Made by a program: the position numbers and the translations under genes. A model generated the notes under the pieces. The model did not search any database. It worked only from the letters and a program-made list of their open reading frames with translations, and had not been told where the DNA came from. Of a stretch of 64,000 nt of DNA, positions 1 to 8,384 are shown piece after piece; within the stretch, counting starts at the first letter, position 1, and the number at the start of each line of letters is the position of its first letter. Source of the DNA: CAYLLN01 sp964384375 (GTDB lineage Bacteria > Planctomycetota > Planctomycetia > Pirellulales > Pirellulaceae); assembly GCA_964384375.1 (NCBI GenBank), contig CAYLLN010000030.1:9376-73375 (forward strand). The letters are read 5' to 3'.

Positions 1-1601
1 ACGATGCCGACGACGACGGCAGTGATTTTGCCAGCCCGCACCTTGGCGTGGTCGTTCAGGTCGAGCTGCAGAAACTTCGAAAGGAAATCGTGTGCCACCG
101 CGCCGCTGGCCGCGAGAATAAGCCCGCTCACGGTGCCAAGGACCGTCGTGAAGGCAATCGCGGAAATCACCGCAAATGGCAATTCACCGAACGACCGGGC
201 CAGGAGCGGCGCGGCCATGTTCGAGTCGGTCACGTCAAGCGTGCCACTGGTCATCGCCCCCAGCCCGAGAAACAGCGTGAGTACGTAGAAAAAGCCAATC
301 GACGCGATGCCGACGACCGTGCTTTTGCGGGCCGAGGCCTGATCCTTGACCGTGTAATATCGAATCAGAATGTGCGGCAGCGACGCCGTCCCGCCGAACA
401 ACGCGATCATCAGCGAGAGAAAATCGAGTTTCGACCAAACGGCGGTCCAGTTCAGCGTTTGCTGGCCCTCCTCATTCTTCACGTACCAGTCGCTGCGCAA
501 TGCTCCAAACGTTGGACTGGCCCCCGGCGTCAGCAAATCATTGCCGGGCAACTCTACCGGATAAAAGATTGTTGTCTCTATTCCTTCCCCGTCCTTGAGC
601 TTTGTCGAGCGCCAGGCCTCGATCTGGCTCTCTTGCAGTGTCGCGAGATAAGCCAGCGGCCCCAGGGGACCGGTCTTCTCGCGATTTCCGGGTAGCTCTT
701 GAATCGCGCCGACGGGCCAAAAGTCGGCCTGCCCTGGCTTGTTCCCTTGCGGCAGGCCATCGACCAGCCGCTGGCCGCTCTGGACCGAGAGCGTCTGCGA
801 ACGGGCGACGGAGACGACCTCGCTCCCTTCGGTTTTCTGGCGAAAGGTGGTGATTCGATCCGATTGGGAATCTCGCTCACGGACAAACGGACTCTTCTCC
901 CAGTCGCCGGACAGAGGAACGAATTCGGGATTCACGACCGTTCCCGCAGGAGTGGAAGTGCTCGGACCGGTTAGCCGTCGCACCTCCAGCCCGCGATTGA
1001 GAATCATCCCTGTCAAAATCGTGCAAAAGACGACCAGCATGCCTCCTTTGATAAACTGCACCCACGTCGTCGAGACCATGCCGGCCGTCACGACGATCAG
1101 CACGACGACGACGCCGACCGTGATCACGCCCACTTCGTGCGACAGACCCAGGAGCGGCTTCACGAGCGCCCCCGCGCCGACCATTTGCGGGATCAGATAG
1201 AAAACGCTCACGACCAGCGTGCTGATCGCCGCAGCCAGTTTGATCCCCCGGCTGTTGAATTGGCTGTCCAACGCGTCGGCAAACGTGAACTTGCCCAAGC
1301 GTTTGAGCGGTTCGGCAATGACGAGCAAGGCGACGATCCAGCCAGCGAGATAGCCGATCGAATACAGAAAGCCGTCGTACCCATAAAAGGCGATCATCCC
1401 GCAAATGCCGAGGAACGACGCGGCCGAGAGGTAGTCGCCGGCAAAGGCGACGCCGTTCACGAACCAGGGAATCTGGCCGTGGGCGGCATAGTAACCGCTG
1501 GCCGATTTGGCCTTCGCGCCCAGGTAAAAACTGATGCCCAGAACGACGGCGACGAAGAAGGCGAAGACGCCGATGGCAGTCCAGGAGGTATCGTGAATCA
1601 C
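1..1601 (-). CDS. Sodium:solute symporter (SSS family, ActP-like), 3' end beyond the window
   Basis: Inner-membrane Na+-coupled symporter, probably for acetate or a similar small organic anion. I translated it from a GTG at 1601-1599; the frame stays open for 533 codons to the window edge, so the C-terminus is missing. Hydrophobic segments begin about residue 6 (AIGVFAFFVAVVLGISFYLG), followed by the typical GDYLSAASFLG and YDGFLYSIGYLAGW segments. A hydrophilic stretch of roughly 180 residues (about 200-385) interrupts the membrane core before GGTASLPHILIRYYTV resumes. The GTG start overlaps the stop of the upstream DUF485 gene by 4 bases (GTGA), so the two are probably translationally coupled, as in the yjcH-actP pair. 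The insert also recalls the larger VC_2705-type symporters. Family is sure; substrate is not. Confidence 0.85.
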   Translation of the reverse strand, partial: MIHDTSWTAIGVFAFFVAVVLGISFYLGAKAKSASGYYAAHGQIPWFVNGVAFAGDYLSAASFLGICGMIAFYGYDGFLYSIGYLAGWIVALLVIAEPLKRLGKFTFADALDSQFNSRGIKLAAAISTLVVSVFYLIPQMVGAGALVKPLLGLSHEVGVITVGVVVVLIVVTAGMVSTTWVQFIKGGMLVVFCTILTGMILNRGLEVRRLTGPSTSTPAGTVVNPEFVPLSGDWEKSPFVRERDSQSDRITTFRQKTEGSEVVSVARSQTLSVQSGQRLVDGLPQGNKPGQADFWPVGAIQELPGNREKTGPLGPLAYLATLQESQIEAWRSTKLKDGEGIETTIFYPVELPGNDLLTPGASPTFGALRSDWYVKNEEGQQTLNWTAVWSKLDFLSLMIALFGGTASLPHILIRYYTVKDQASARKSTVVGIASIGFFYVLTLFLGLGAMTSGTLDVTDSNMAAPLLARSFGELPFAVISAIAFTTVLGTVSGLILAASGAVAHDFLSKFLQLDLNDHAKVRAGKITAVVVGI

Positions 1602-1924
1602 CGGGGGGCCTCCCCACGCTTCCGCGATGCGTCGCTAAATCTCCGCACGTTTCGCCCGCAAAACCACATATAGATGGCCGCCACGACGAGCGCCCCGGCA
1701 ATCAGCCCCATGCCATAGACGATCGCCAGATTCACGCCGGCCAATACCGGCTGCCCCATCGCTCGCGGAGCAAGCACCGCCAGCCCCATAAAGCCGGCGT
1801 AGGCGGCCAGATAGACGAAAAACAGCCAGAGACCGGCCCGCGCGTTGGCATCCGAAACGCCCTGATGATCGTCGATATGCCCGGCGGCTTCAGCGGGCGG
1901 CTTCGTTGGAGAGGGTGCAGACAT
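1598..1924 (-). CDS. DUF485 family small membrane protein (YjcH-like)
   Basis: A 108-residue protein with two predicted membrane helices (LWLFFVYLAAYAGFMGLAVL and NLAIVYGMGLIAGALVVAAI) and a basic C-terminal tail. This matches DUF485, whose members are usually encoded directly before ActP-type acetate symporters, exactly as here. I prefer the ATG at 1924; a TTG at 1933 would add three residues. The stop overlaps the GTG of the symporter. Its role is inferred from context: an accessory or partner subunit of the symporter. Confidence 0.8.
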   Translation of the reverse strand: MSAPSPTKPPAEAAGHIDDHQGVSDANARAGLWLFFVYLAAYAGFMGLAVLAPRAMGQPVLAGVNLAIVYGMGLIAGALVVAAIYMWFCGRNVRRFSDASRKRGEAPR

Positions 1925-1973
1925 AGGCCGCAAACATAGCAGCCGCAGCCATGCATGTCATCCGCGCAGCCCG

Positions 1974-2564
1974 TTAACCGTCCGGTGTGTCAATCAACTG
2001 CTGCAACCGAACGGCAAGTTCCGGCGGCAGACGCTGGGGCCAATTTTCGTCGATCAGGCCGACATCCAGAAAGTCGAGCAGGTGGACTTGGTCCTTGCGT
2101 CGATTCGATGTCAGTTTCATTCGCACCAGTTCCGCCAGCGGCATGAATGCCACGCGATCTTTCACGAAGACGTTTTCAATTGCTGGAACTGGTTCGGCAT
2201 CCTCGCTCCGCACCTTTTCGCCGGCATAGAGCACATGCACCGCGTCGCGGGCCTTGGCATCCGGTCCATCGAGGAACATGTCGATGCTTTTCACGTGTCG
2301 AAACACGAAGCCCGCGCCGGCGAGGGCCGCCTTGGCCGCTTCCAGGTCCTCGCGCCGCAGGATGATGTCCACGTCCTGCGTGTTGCGAATGGCCGCCTCA
2401 TCGACCGTCGCCACCCAGGCCGCCACCGCATTCCCCCCGGCAACCGCGTATGGAATGCCGGCGGCCGTCAATGCCGCGGCTGCACGCACCATCCGCTCGC
2501 GAACTTTCTCCACGGCGCGTACCATCCTTTCCAGCAGGGCTTTGTCGGCGAGGAGTTCGTTCAT
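1974..2564 (-). CDS. Nucleotidyltransferase-fold protein, copy 1 of a tandem pair
   Basis: A 196-residue protein. Around residue 40 it has GGNAVAAWV and then TQDVDIIL, the G-G...D-x-D pattern of polymerase-beta-like nucleotidyltransferases, including the AbiEii/MNT type often found in toxin-antitoxin or phage-defence loci. A good Shine-Dalgarno sequence (GAGGGAG) precedes the ATG. The next gene upstream is a clear paralogue that ends 10 bases before this one starts, so this is a tandem duplication and probable operon. No HEPN or AbiEi partner is seen. Target and function are unknown. Confidence 0.75.
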   Translation of the reverse strand: MNELLADKALLERMVRAVEKVRERMVRAAAALTAAGIPYAVAGGNAVAAWVATVDEAAIRNTQDVDIILRREDLEAAKAALAGAGFVFRHVKSIDMFLDGPDAKARDAVHVLYAGEKVRSEDAEPVPAIENVFVKDRVAFMPLAELVRMKLTSNRRKDQVHLLDFLDVGLIDENWPQRLPPELAVRLQQLIDTPDG

Positions 2565-2574
2565 CGCGGCTCCC

Positions 2575-3210
2575 TCAGGCGTCTGGCGCCTCGATCAACT
2601 GCTTCAGACGAGCGGCCAGTTCGGCGGGCAACTTCGCACACCAGGATTCGTCGATGAGGCCCACCTCGACCAGATCGCGGACGTGGACGCGATCGTGCAG
2701 TCGCCACGCAGTCAACTTCATCTTCACCAGCCATTCGAGTGACACGACAGACAGCCCCTGCCCCAGCACGACCGCGTCCTCCAGCGGGGCTGCCGGCAAC
2801 ACTTCGCCGGGACGAACGAACTCGCCGGCCCAGACGACATGCACGGCTCGTTTGGGCGACTGGTTTTCCTTTTCCAGAAACATGCCCGTGCCGAGCAGTT
2901 CGTAGTACTCGAATCCCGCGGCTGCAGCGGCTCGCTTGGCGTGGGGAAGGTCCGTGCGGCGGAGCAGAATATCGACGTCTTTGGTCGTCCGGGTGGCGTC
3001 GGGATCGACGGTCGAAACCCAGGCGATGACCGCCTGCCCTCCAATTAGCGCATACTGCACACCGTGCTGGGCCAGAGTGGCGGTGATGCGCCGCTTGCGA
3101 TCTTCAATTTCGTCCATGACGCGCCCGTACTGAGAAAACACGTCGAGCCAGGGAATTGTTTTCGCGGCAGGGGCCGCCGCATCCAGCGTCAATAATTCGT
3201 CTTCTGCCAT
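2575..3210 (-). CDS. Nucleotidyltransferase-fold protein, copy 2 of a tandem pair
   Basis: A 211-residue protein from the ATG at 3210, chosen because AAGGAG lies 10 bases upstream; an open frame continues to 3396 but overlaps an opposing gene. The motifs are GGQAVIAWV and TTKDVDILLRR (G-G...D-x-D). It matches the downstream copy along its length, including AVHVVWAGE versus AVHVLYAGE and VGLIDESW versus VGLIDENW. It has an extra N-terminal stretch of about 35 residues. Predicted to transfer a nucleotide to a protein or small molecule; substrate unknown. Confidence 0.75.
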   Translation of the reverse strand: MAEDELLTLDAAAPAAKTIPWLDVFSQYGRVMDEIEDRKRRITATLAQHGVQYALIGGQAVIAWVSTVDPDATRTTKDVDILLRRTDLPHAKRAAAAAGFEYYELLGTGMFLEKENQSPKRAVHVVWAGEFVRPGEVLPAAPLEDAVVLGQGLSVVSLEWLVKMKLTAWRLHDRVHVRDLVEVGLIDESWCAKLPAELAARLKQLIEAPDA

Positions 3211-3610
3211 GACGGTCTCGCTCCTTAAGTTTAACACGGCGATTCGCTCCGCCAGCTCCAATTCCGGGCTCGCCGTGTCATTTGAGTCGGCGCTGGCAGA
3301 TTTGCAGCCGTTGCCGCGGATGTTCATCGAGCCGGACGGTTCGTTCGTGTGGAGAGGAACAGCAGACACTGGCCAGACCTGGCAGCTCGATGGCAACTTG
3401 ATTGATCGGGGGGATGTGCTCGACTACGTGGAACTGTCCGGCACGTGCCCGGTGGAGCGGCTGGACGACGTGCTTGCTGCACTCGACTGGCCGGAGGCGA
3501 GTTTGGCGTTCGTGTTGCCGCGAATGGGCCTTACGCTCACGGAGGCGGAATTTCGACGGCAAGCGGCGACTGAGGCAGGAGCGGGCTGTTTGCCGCCAAC
3601 CGGCGACTGA
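3209..3610 (+). CDS. Conserved-looking hypothetical protein
   Basis: A 133-residue acidic protein with no membrane segment or signal peptide. The core FIEPDGSFVWRG ... QLDGNLIDRGDVLDYVEL has composition and codon phase typical of a real globular protein, unlike the antisense shadows nearby. The start is uncertain: an ATG at 3209 overlaps the opposing start codon at 3210, and no ribosome-binding site is visible; GTG 3275 or ATG 3314 are alternatives. The 3' end overlaps the converging ABC permease gene by 74 bases. Function unknown. Confidence 0.6.
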   Translation: MTVSLLKFNTAIRSASSNSGLAVSFESALADLQPLPRMFIEPDGSFVWRGTADTGQTWQLDGNLIDRGDVLDYVELSGTCPVERLDDVLAALDWPEASLAFVLPRMGLTLTEAEFRRQAATEAGAGCLPPTGD

Positions 3611-5738
3611 GATGGACCAGCGCGGCCCCGACGAGCGCCGCGCCCGCCGCGGCGGCGAGCCACATCGCCGGCAGATGCTGCTGACCTTCCACGTCCCAGC
3701 CGAGCGACTTGAAGCCGTCTCCCCAGTACACCAGCGACACGACGAAGGCGTTGTTTAGAAAGTGCAGGAGCATTCCAGGTAGAACACTGCGCGTCGTCCA
3801 GCAAACCCAACCAAGGACGATGCCGAGCATGGTGCTGGAGAGCACGCGCTCCAAGGCGATCAGCCCGCCAACGCTGGAATGAAAGAGGCCAAAGGCGAGC
3901 GCTGTAAACAGAATCGCCAGCCACGCTGGCAACCGGCCGCGAAACGCGCCGAGCAAGTAGCCGCGGAAGAAGAACTCTTCGACAGCTGCGGGGATCAGAG
4001 CGATCGCAGCGAAGACGAGCACCGGCGATTGCTCGCGCCACTGGGCGACGAGGCGATTCACGAGCGGAGCTTTCTCGGCAAGCTGCTCCTGACCAATTGT
4101 CGCGATACCAAATTGTTGGCTCAGAAGGATCAACTCAAACGCCAGCGGGGCGAGCGAGCAACCGAGAATCGCCGCGCCAACGATGCCTAAGGCCGGCGGC
4201 CACCGTAGTTGAAAGCCAATCAGCGGCTCGACTCCTTGCCAGCGTGCCATCACCAGCGGCACGACGACAAACAGTACGAGCAGCATCGTTGCACCGGCAA
4301 GGAGCTGCCCCACCATCGAGAGCGACGTGAGCTGCGCGAGCGTGCCACTTGCAGTGACGTAGAGCGGAACAATCACCGCGAGACATGCCACGCCTCCAGC
4401 TATGGTCGGCTGAGCGTGGAGCTTCTCCGGCCGCTGGAACAGGTCGCTCCAACTGCTTTGGCTGCCGTAGAGAATCGAATCGCTGCCGAAAATTCTCGCC
4501 GCCAGCCCGAGCGCCGCAGCGGCATAGAGCCAGGTGGTTGCAATCGCGACGAAGGCCCAGAGTGGATGAGCGTGGCCCGCGAGCACGTCGCGGGCGAGGA
4601 GCACAATGTTGGCCAGCGGCGCGACCGAAAGCCACGCATTCAGTTCCAGGCCCGGGACGATGCTTAAAAAGCCCGGCGCCATCGACACGAGCATGAGCGG
4701 AATCAGGTAAGCCTGGGCCTCCTTGAAACTGCGGGCAAAGCTCGTCACGCAGAGGAGCACGGCCGAAAAGAAAGCCGCGAATAGCACGAGCAAGCCAAAG
4801 ACCATTGCCACCGCGCCGAGCGACAAGCCCTGCTCGCCGAAGAGCGCGTGGCCAAGCCCCGTGCTGAAGACGGTGATCGTCATGCCCAAGATGTTCACCA
4901 ATGCCGTCAACATGGCGACGGTGAGCACTGCCAGGTATTTGGCGAAGAGTAACCCGAGTCGCGGAACGGGTGCGGCCATCAGTGCTTCGAGCGTTCCTCG
5001 CTCACGCTCGCCGGCCGTCAGGTCGATGGCCGGATAGACCGCCCCGGTAATCGTCATGAGGATCAAGATCATGGGCACCAGCGTCGCCATCCATGACGTT
5101 TCGGACTTCTGCTCCACGATAGGTTGCATCCGCCACGCCGCGGGGAGCTTCGGATCCTGCTTCAATTCCACCAGCCGGAGCCGCAGGTACTCATCGTTGT
5201 ACGCTCGCAGTCGGCGCTCAACATACTCGGCGACGCGCGATCCAATCGCCTGCTCCGAGCGATAGATCAGGAGGAACTGATTCTGTCCCGCGTTAATGGG
5301 TGCGTCGGCGGGACCTTCAGGCGGCTGGGATGACATTCGAATCGCCAGATCGACTTCTCCCTTCCGCACCGCATCATCCAAATCGGACGTGACAAAGATT
5401 GCCAGTTCGCCTGGATTAGGATCGTCCGTTTCCTGGTTTGTTGAGCTGCCAGCAGCAAGCAGGCGATGGCCGTGTCCCAATACATAGCCCAGCACCTTTG
5501 ATTCTGCTTCCCCCGCGACAGCGATCCGCCACTGGGTTGGTGTCGCTTGCTGAAAGTTGGATAGCAGGAACTGTTTGAACGCCACACTTAGCAGCGGATA
5601 CACGAGCAGCGGCATGAGGACGAGCGTGACGATTGTCCGCCGATCGCGGAGCGTTTCGCGCAACTCCTTGAGCGTAAGGCGGGCGACGCGCGTGATGCTG
5701 TCGCCGGCAGGAACTACCTGCTCGGAGGAAGTGCTCAT
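3537..5738 (-). CDS. ABC-2 type permease fused to a CPBP intramembrane protease
   Basis: A 733-residue membrane protein of two parts. Residues about 15-420 resemble the NatB/ABC-2 permease: an N-terminal TLKELRETLRDRRTI, a first helix, a long extracytoplasmic loop, then five or six helices with GERERGTLEALMAAP. The C-terminal part (about 560-680) is a CPBP/Abi domain with EEFFFR (EExxxR), FGLFH (FxxxH) and HFLNN (HxxxN), the predicted zinc-ligand motifs of type II CAAX-like proteases. It starts inside the last codons of the ABC ATPase gene (4-base overlap). Likely an efflux or export system with built-in membrane protease; substrate unknown. Confidence 0.88.
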   Translation of the reverse strand: MSTSSEQVVPAGDSITRVARLTLKELRETLRDRRTIVTLVLMPLLVYPLLSVAFKQFLLSNFQQATPTQWRIAVAGEAESKVLGYVLGHGHRLLAAGSSTNQETDDPNPGELAIFVTSDLDDAVRKGEVDLAIRMSSQPPEGPADAPINAGQNQFLLIYRSEQAIGSRVAEYVERRLRAYNDEYLRLRLVELKQDPKLPAAWRMQPIVEQKSETSWMATLVPMILILMTITGAVYPAIDLTAGERERGTLEALMAAPVPRLGLLFAKYLAVLTVAMLTALVNILGMTITVFSTGLGHALFGEQGLSLGAVAMVFGLLVLFAAFFSAVLLCVTSFARSFKEAQAYLIPLMLVSMAPGFLSIVPGLELNAWLSVAPLANIVLLARDVLAGHAHPLWAFVAIATTWLYAAAALGLAARIFGSDSILYGSQSSWSDLFQRPEKLHAQPTIAGGVACLAVIVPLYVTASGTLAQLTSLSMVGQLLAGATMLLVLFVVVPLVMARWQGVEPLIGFQLRWPPALGIVGAAILGCSLAPLAFELILLSQQFGIATIGQEQLAEKAPLVNRLVAQWREQSPVLVFAAIALIPAAVEEFFFRGYLLGAFRGRLPAWLAILFTALAFGLFHSSVGGLIALERVLSSTMLGIVLGWVCWTTRSVLPGMLLHFLNNAFVVSLVYWGDGFKSLGWDVEGQQHLPAMWLAAAAGAALVGAALVHLSRRLAANSPLLPQSPLAVEIPPP

Positions 5739-6496
5739 GCGGCATCGACCTCCGGATGCCTGTCCTCCGAATGGCTAGCCAAACCTTGCAGGAACATCTC
5801 GGTCAGCGTCGTCAGCCCCGTGGCGGCTTGCAGCTCACCGAGCGTCCCTTCGTGCATCATCCGGCCGCGGTGCAACAGGCCGAAGCGGTCGCAAAATCGC
5901 TCTGCTTCGTCAAGCCGATGCGTGCTGAGGATGACCGCTTTGCCGGCATCGCGAGCAGAAGCAATGAAATCGAAGATGACCTTGCTTCCCAGCACATCGA
6001 GCCCACGCGTCGGCTCATCGAGCAACAGCACCGGCGGATCATGAATCAGCGAGCGGGCGAGGTTCACACGTTGTTTCTGTCCCGTGCTCAGGTTCGCACA
6101 GCGACGGTCGAGATAATCGTGCAGACTGAACAGGTTCGCGAGGCGTTCGAGGTTCTTCTGGGCGGTGGCCGGCGGCGTGCCGTATAAATCGGCGAAGAAC
6201 AGCAGCATCTCGCGGGGCGAAAGCCATTGGTATAAGCCGGCACTCGTCGAGACGAGGCCGATTCGCGACTTGACCGCGTCTTTGTTCTCGCTCGTGCGAA
6301 AGCCCTCAACCTCGGCGTAACCTTTCGTTGGCTCAAGCAGGCCCAGGATCATGCGGAGCGTCGTAGTCTTACCGGCCCCGTTTTCGCCAAGCAGGCCATA
6401 GACCTCGCCGCGTGGCACCTGGAACGAGACGCGATCGACCGCCAGCACATCTTGGCCGCCGCCAAAGCGTTTTGTCAGTTCAACGACGGAAATCAT
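5735..6496 (-). CDS. ABC transporter ATP-binding protein (NatA-like)
   Basis: A 253-residue cytoplasmic ATPase. Walker A is GENGAGKTTT, the signature is LSTGQKQRV, Walker B is VLLLDEPTRGLD, and the H-loop is STHRLDE. It powers the permease/CPBP fusion encoded immediately downstream, with ATGA overlaps on both sides: its start overlaps the stop of the dehydrogenase gene and its stop overlaps the start of the permease. The closest family is the NatAB-type Na+ or peptide exporter. Confidence 0.92.
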   Translation of the reverse strand: MISVVELTKRFGGGQDVLAVDRVSFQVPRGEVYGLLGENGAGKTTTLRMILGLLEPTKGYAEVEGFRTSENKDAVKSRIGLVSTSAGLYQWLSPREMLLFFADLYGTPPATAQKNLERLANLFSLHDYLDRRCANLSTGQKQRVNLARSLIHDPPVLLLDEPTRGLDVLGSKVIFDFIASARDAGKAVILSTHRLDEAERFCDRFGLLHRGRMMHEGTLGELQAATGLTTLTEMFLQGLASHSEDRHPEVDAA

Positions 6497-7362
6497 GCTG
6501 GCCGAGCGGCAGAAGAATAGACCCCAAGCACAGCACTATTATCCGCGTCGGCCAGCCCCAACGCCACCGCTTGCTCCAACAATTCCTGATGGGCGTCGGA
6601 GAGTGGAGTGATTGCACCGCTCCGTGCGGCCAACTCGCGAATCAGCCGCACGTCCTTCAAGTGCTGTGACAGGCGGGCCTGCGGTGAAAAGTCGCGGGCC
6701 ACCATCTTGGGGCCTTTGGTGTCCATCGCCGCCGAATGGGCGGGCGTGGCCTTCAGCACCTCCAGGGCCGCAGCCGGCGTAATGCCGCACGCTTCAGCAA
6801 GCGACAGCCCTTCGGCGAGGACGGCTCGATTGAGACCCAACACCAGGTTGACAACCAGCTTCATCCGAGCGCCACTGCCGGAGGGACCGAGGTGGAACCA
6901 TTTGGCGGAACAAGTTGCCAGAATTGGCTCGGCACGCTGCACGTCGCTCACTTCACCACCAATAAGCACGACCGCCTCCCCGCGGCGGGCTTGTTCGCTG
7001 GAGCCGGCAATCGTCGCATCGACATAGCCGATGTTCCGAAGGCGAAGTTCGCCTGCCAGTTTGGTCGTGTCCTCGGGATCGCCTGTGGTTGCATCAATTA
7101 GCAACGAACCGGGCTGTAGTTGGTCGCCAAGTTCCGCCACAACCGCAGCAACAACGTGCGAATCAGGTAGGCAGAGGACGATGGTGGAGCAAGTCCCGGC
7201 GACCTCGCGAGCGGTCTGTGTTGCTTTTATTTCTGGCAGCGTGGCCAACCGTGCCGGATTCGCGTCGTATCCAACCAGCTCGTACCCCGCTGCGAGCATT
7301 CGCTCAGCCAATGCCGTTCCGAGCAGACCGACGCCGATGAGGCCGATTGGTGCATTCCCCAT
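6493..7362 (-). CDS. NAD(P)-dependent 3-hydroxyisobutyrate dehydrogenase-family oxidoreductase
   Basis: 289 residues from the ATG at 7362, the usual length of the family; an upstream start at 7428 would overlap the TPR gene and add residues before the Rossmann strand. It begins GLIGVGLLGTALAERML (GxGxxG), has a DATTGDPEDT segment where the family has DxST, and GSGARMKLVVN, which carries the catalytic lysine. Substrate not predictable: beta-hydroxyacid dehydrogenases of this type reduce tartronate semialdehyde, glyoxylate or succinic semialdehyde. It overlaps the ABC ATPase gene by 4 bases, an unusual partner. Confidence 0.88.
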   Translation of the reverse strand: MGNAPIGLIGVGLLGTALAERMLAAGYELVGYDANPARLATLPEIKATQTAREVAGTCSTIVLCLPDSHVVAAVVAELGDQLQPGSLLIDATTGDPEDTTKLAGELRLRNIGYVDATIAGSSEQARRGEAVVLIGGEVSDVQRAEPILATCSAKWFHLGPSGSGARMKLVVNLVLGLNRAVLAEGLSLAEACGITPAAALEVLKATPAHSAAMDTKGPKMVARDFSPQARLSQHLKDVRLIRELAARSGAITPLSDAHQELLEQAVALGLADADNSAVLGVYSSAARPA

Positions 7363-7415
7363 TTGCAGGCATTCTAACACCGCGTCCTTTGTCCGTGGCT
7401 GCGGTAGCAGCAAAG

Positions 7416-8255
7416 CTATTGCTTCCAAAGCGGAAGGCCTGTGTGAAAAGGCTTTTTCATCGAGTAATGTCTCAGGAGCATGGCATCAAACTCATGGTTA
7501 TCAGTTCCACGCGGGGAAGAACCTAGAGCGGCCTGTTGACATTCCATCGCTCTCTCGAATTGCCCCAGTTCGGCATGGGCTGCGGCCTTTGAGCGTGCAA
7601 GTCGATCCCTCGCATCGGGGTTTGCTTCGAGGAAGTCTTCAGCGTGCTTGAGCGCTGCGGCGCCGTCACGGACCTTCCGCTTGGGACATGTTGCGAGGAT
7701 CCAGACAATCGCTGCTGTTGCTATTGGGTCGCGTGGTTTTAGTCGATCGTAAGATCGCAAATCAGCTAGTGCCTCTTGATGCCGATCCAAGACACAGAGT
7801 GTGAACGCCCGGCATCGGTAGCCGTCAGGATGCTCCGGTGCGATTTGAATTGCCGTTGAAAGATCTGCGACGGCTTTCGCAAATTCCCCCTTCCCGCTCC
7901 ACGCGGCTGCCCTCAGCTGATAGTTGCTCGCGTTCTTCGGTTGGCGTTCAATCACCTTCGACCAAGCATTGAGTGACCGATCCCAGTCCTGTTTTTCGTA
8001 GTGTGCGATCGCCTGTAACGTCAGAGAAACTGTCCTCATCTCGGCAATTGGTTCTGAACCAGGATCGAGTTGCTCAGCCGCCGAGAATGCCTTGTCGGCC
8101 TCGTCCCATTTCTTTGCCTCGAAGTACTGATTCGCCTCCTCAAGGAGTTTAAAAGCTTGTGGGTTCTCAGTAATAGGCTGAGTCAGACCAATCGAGGAAG
8201 CACTTGCGACCAACAAGACGCTTAGAAGGCTGGAGCAGTAGAAAGGCCATCGCAT
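7416..8255 (-). CDS. Secreted TPR-repeat protein
   Basis: 279 residues from the ATG at 8255, where a signal peptide starts (MRWPFYCSSLLSVLLVASAS); an open frame runs up to 8624 but lacks protein-like composition and would overlap the Hsp70 gene. At least four TPR-like helix pairs follow, e.g. ANQYFEAKKWDEADKAFSAA, AIAHYEKQDWDRSLNAWSKV and LRAAAWSGKGEFAKAVADLS. Predicted periplasmic or surface scaffold; partner unknown. It is divergent from the Hsp70 gene, with 129 bases between. Confidence 0.8.
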   Translation of the reverse strand: MRWPFYCSSLLSVLLVASASSIGLTQPITENPQAFKLLEEANQYFEAKKWDEADKAFSAAEQLDPGSEPIAEMRTVSLTLQAIAHYEKQDWDRSLNAWSKVIERQPKNASNYQLRAAAWSGKGEFAKAVADLSTAIQIAPEHPDGYRCRAFTLCVLDRHQEALADLRSYDRLKPRDPIATAAIVWILATCPKRKVRDGAAALKHAEDFLEANPDARDRLARSKAAAHAELGQFERAMECQQAALGSSPRGTDNHEFDAMLLRHYSMKKPFHTGLPLWKQ

Positions 8256-8384
8256 ACTCAGTCCCTCGGCGATTAAATCCAACGGCGCTGAGCACCATAG
8301 GGGTGCGTTCAAGGAGAAGTCAATACGAAATGCGAAGCTATTGCCCGCTCTTGTGCTCAGAATGAGCGAGATTAGGTTTGGGGG

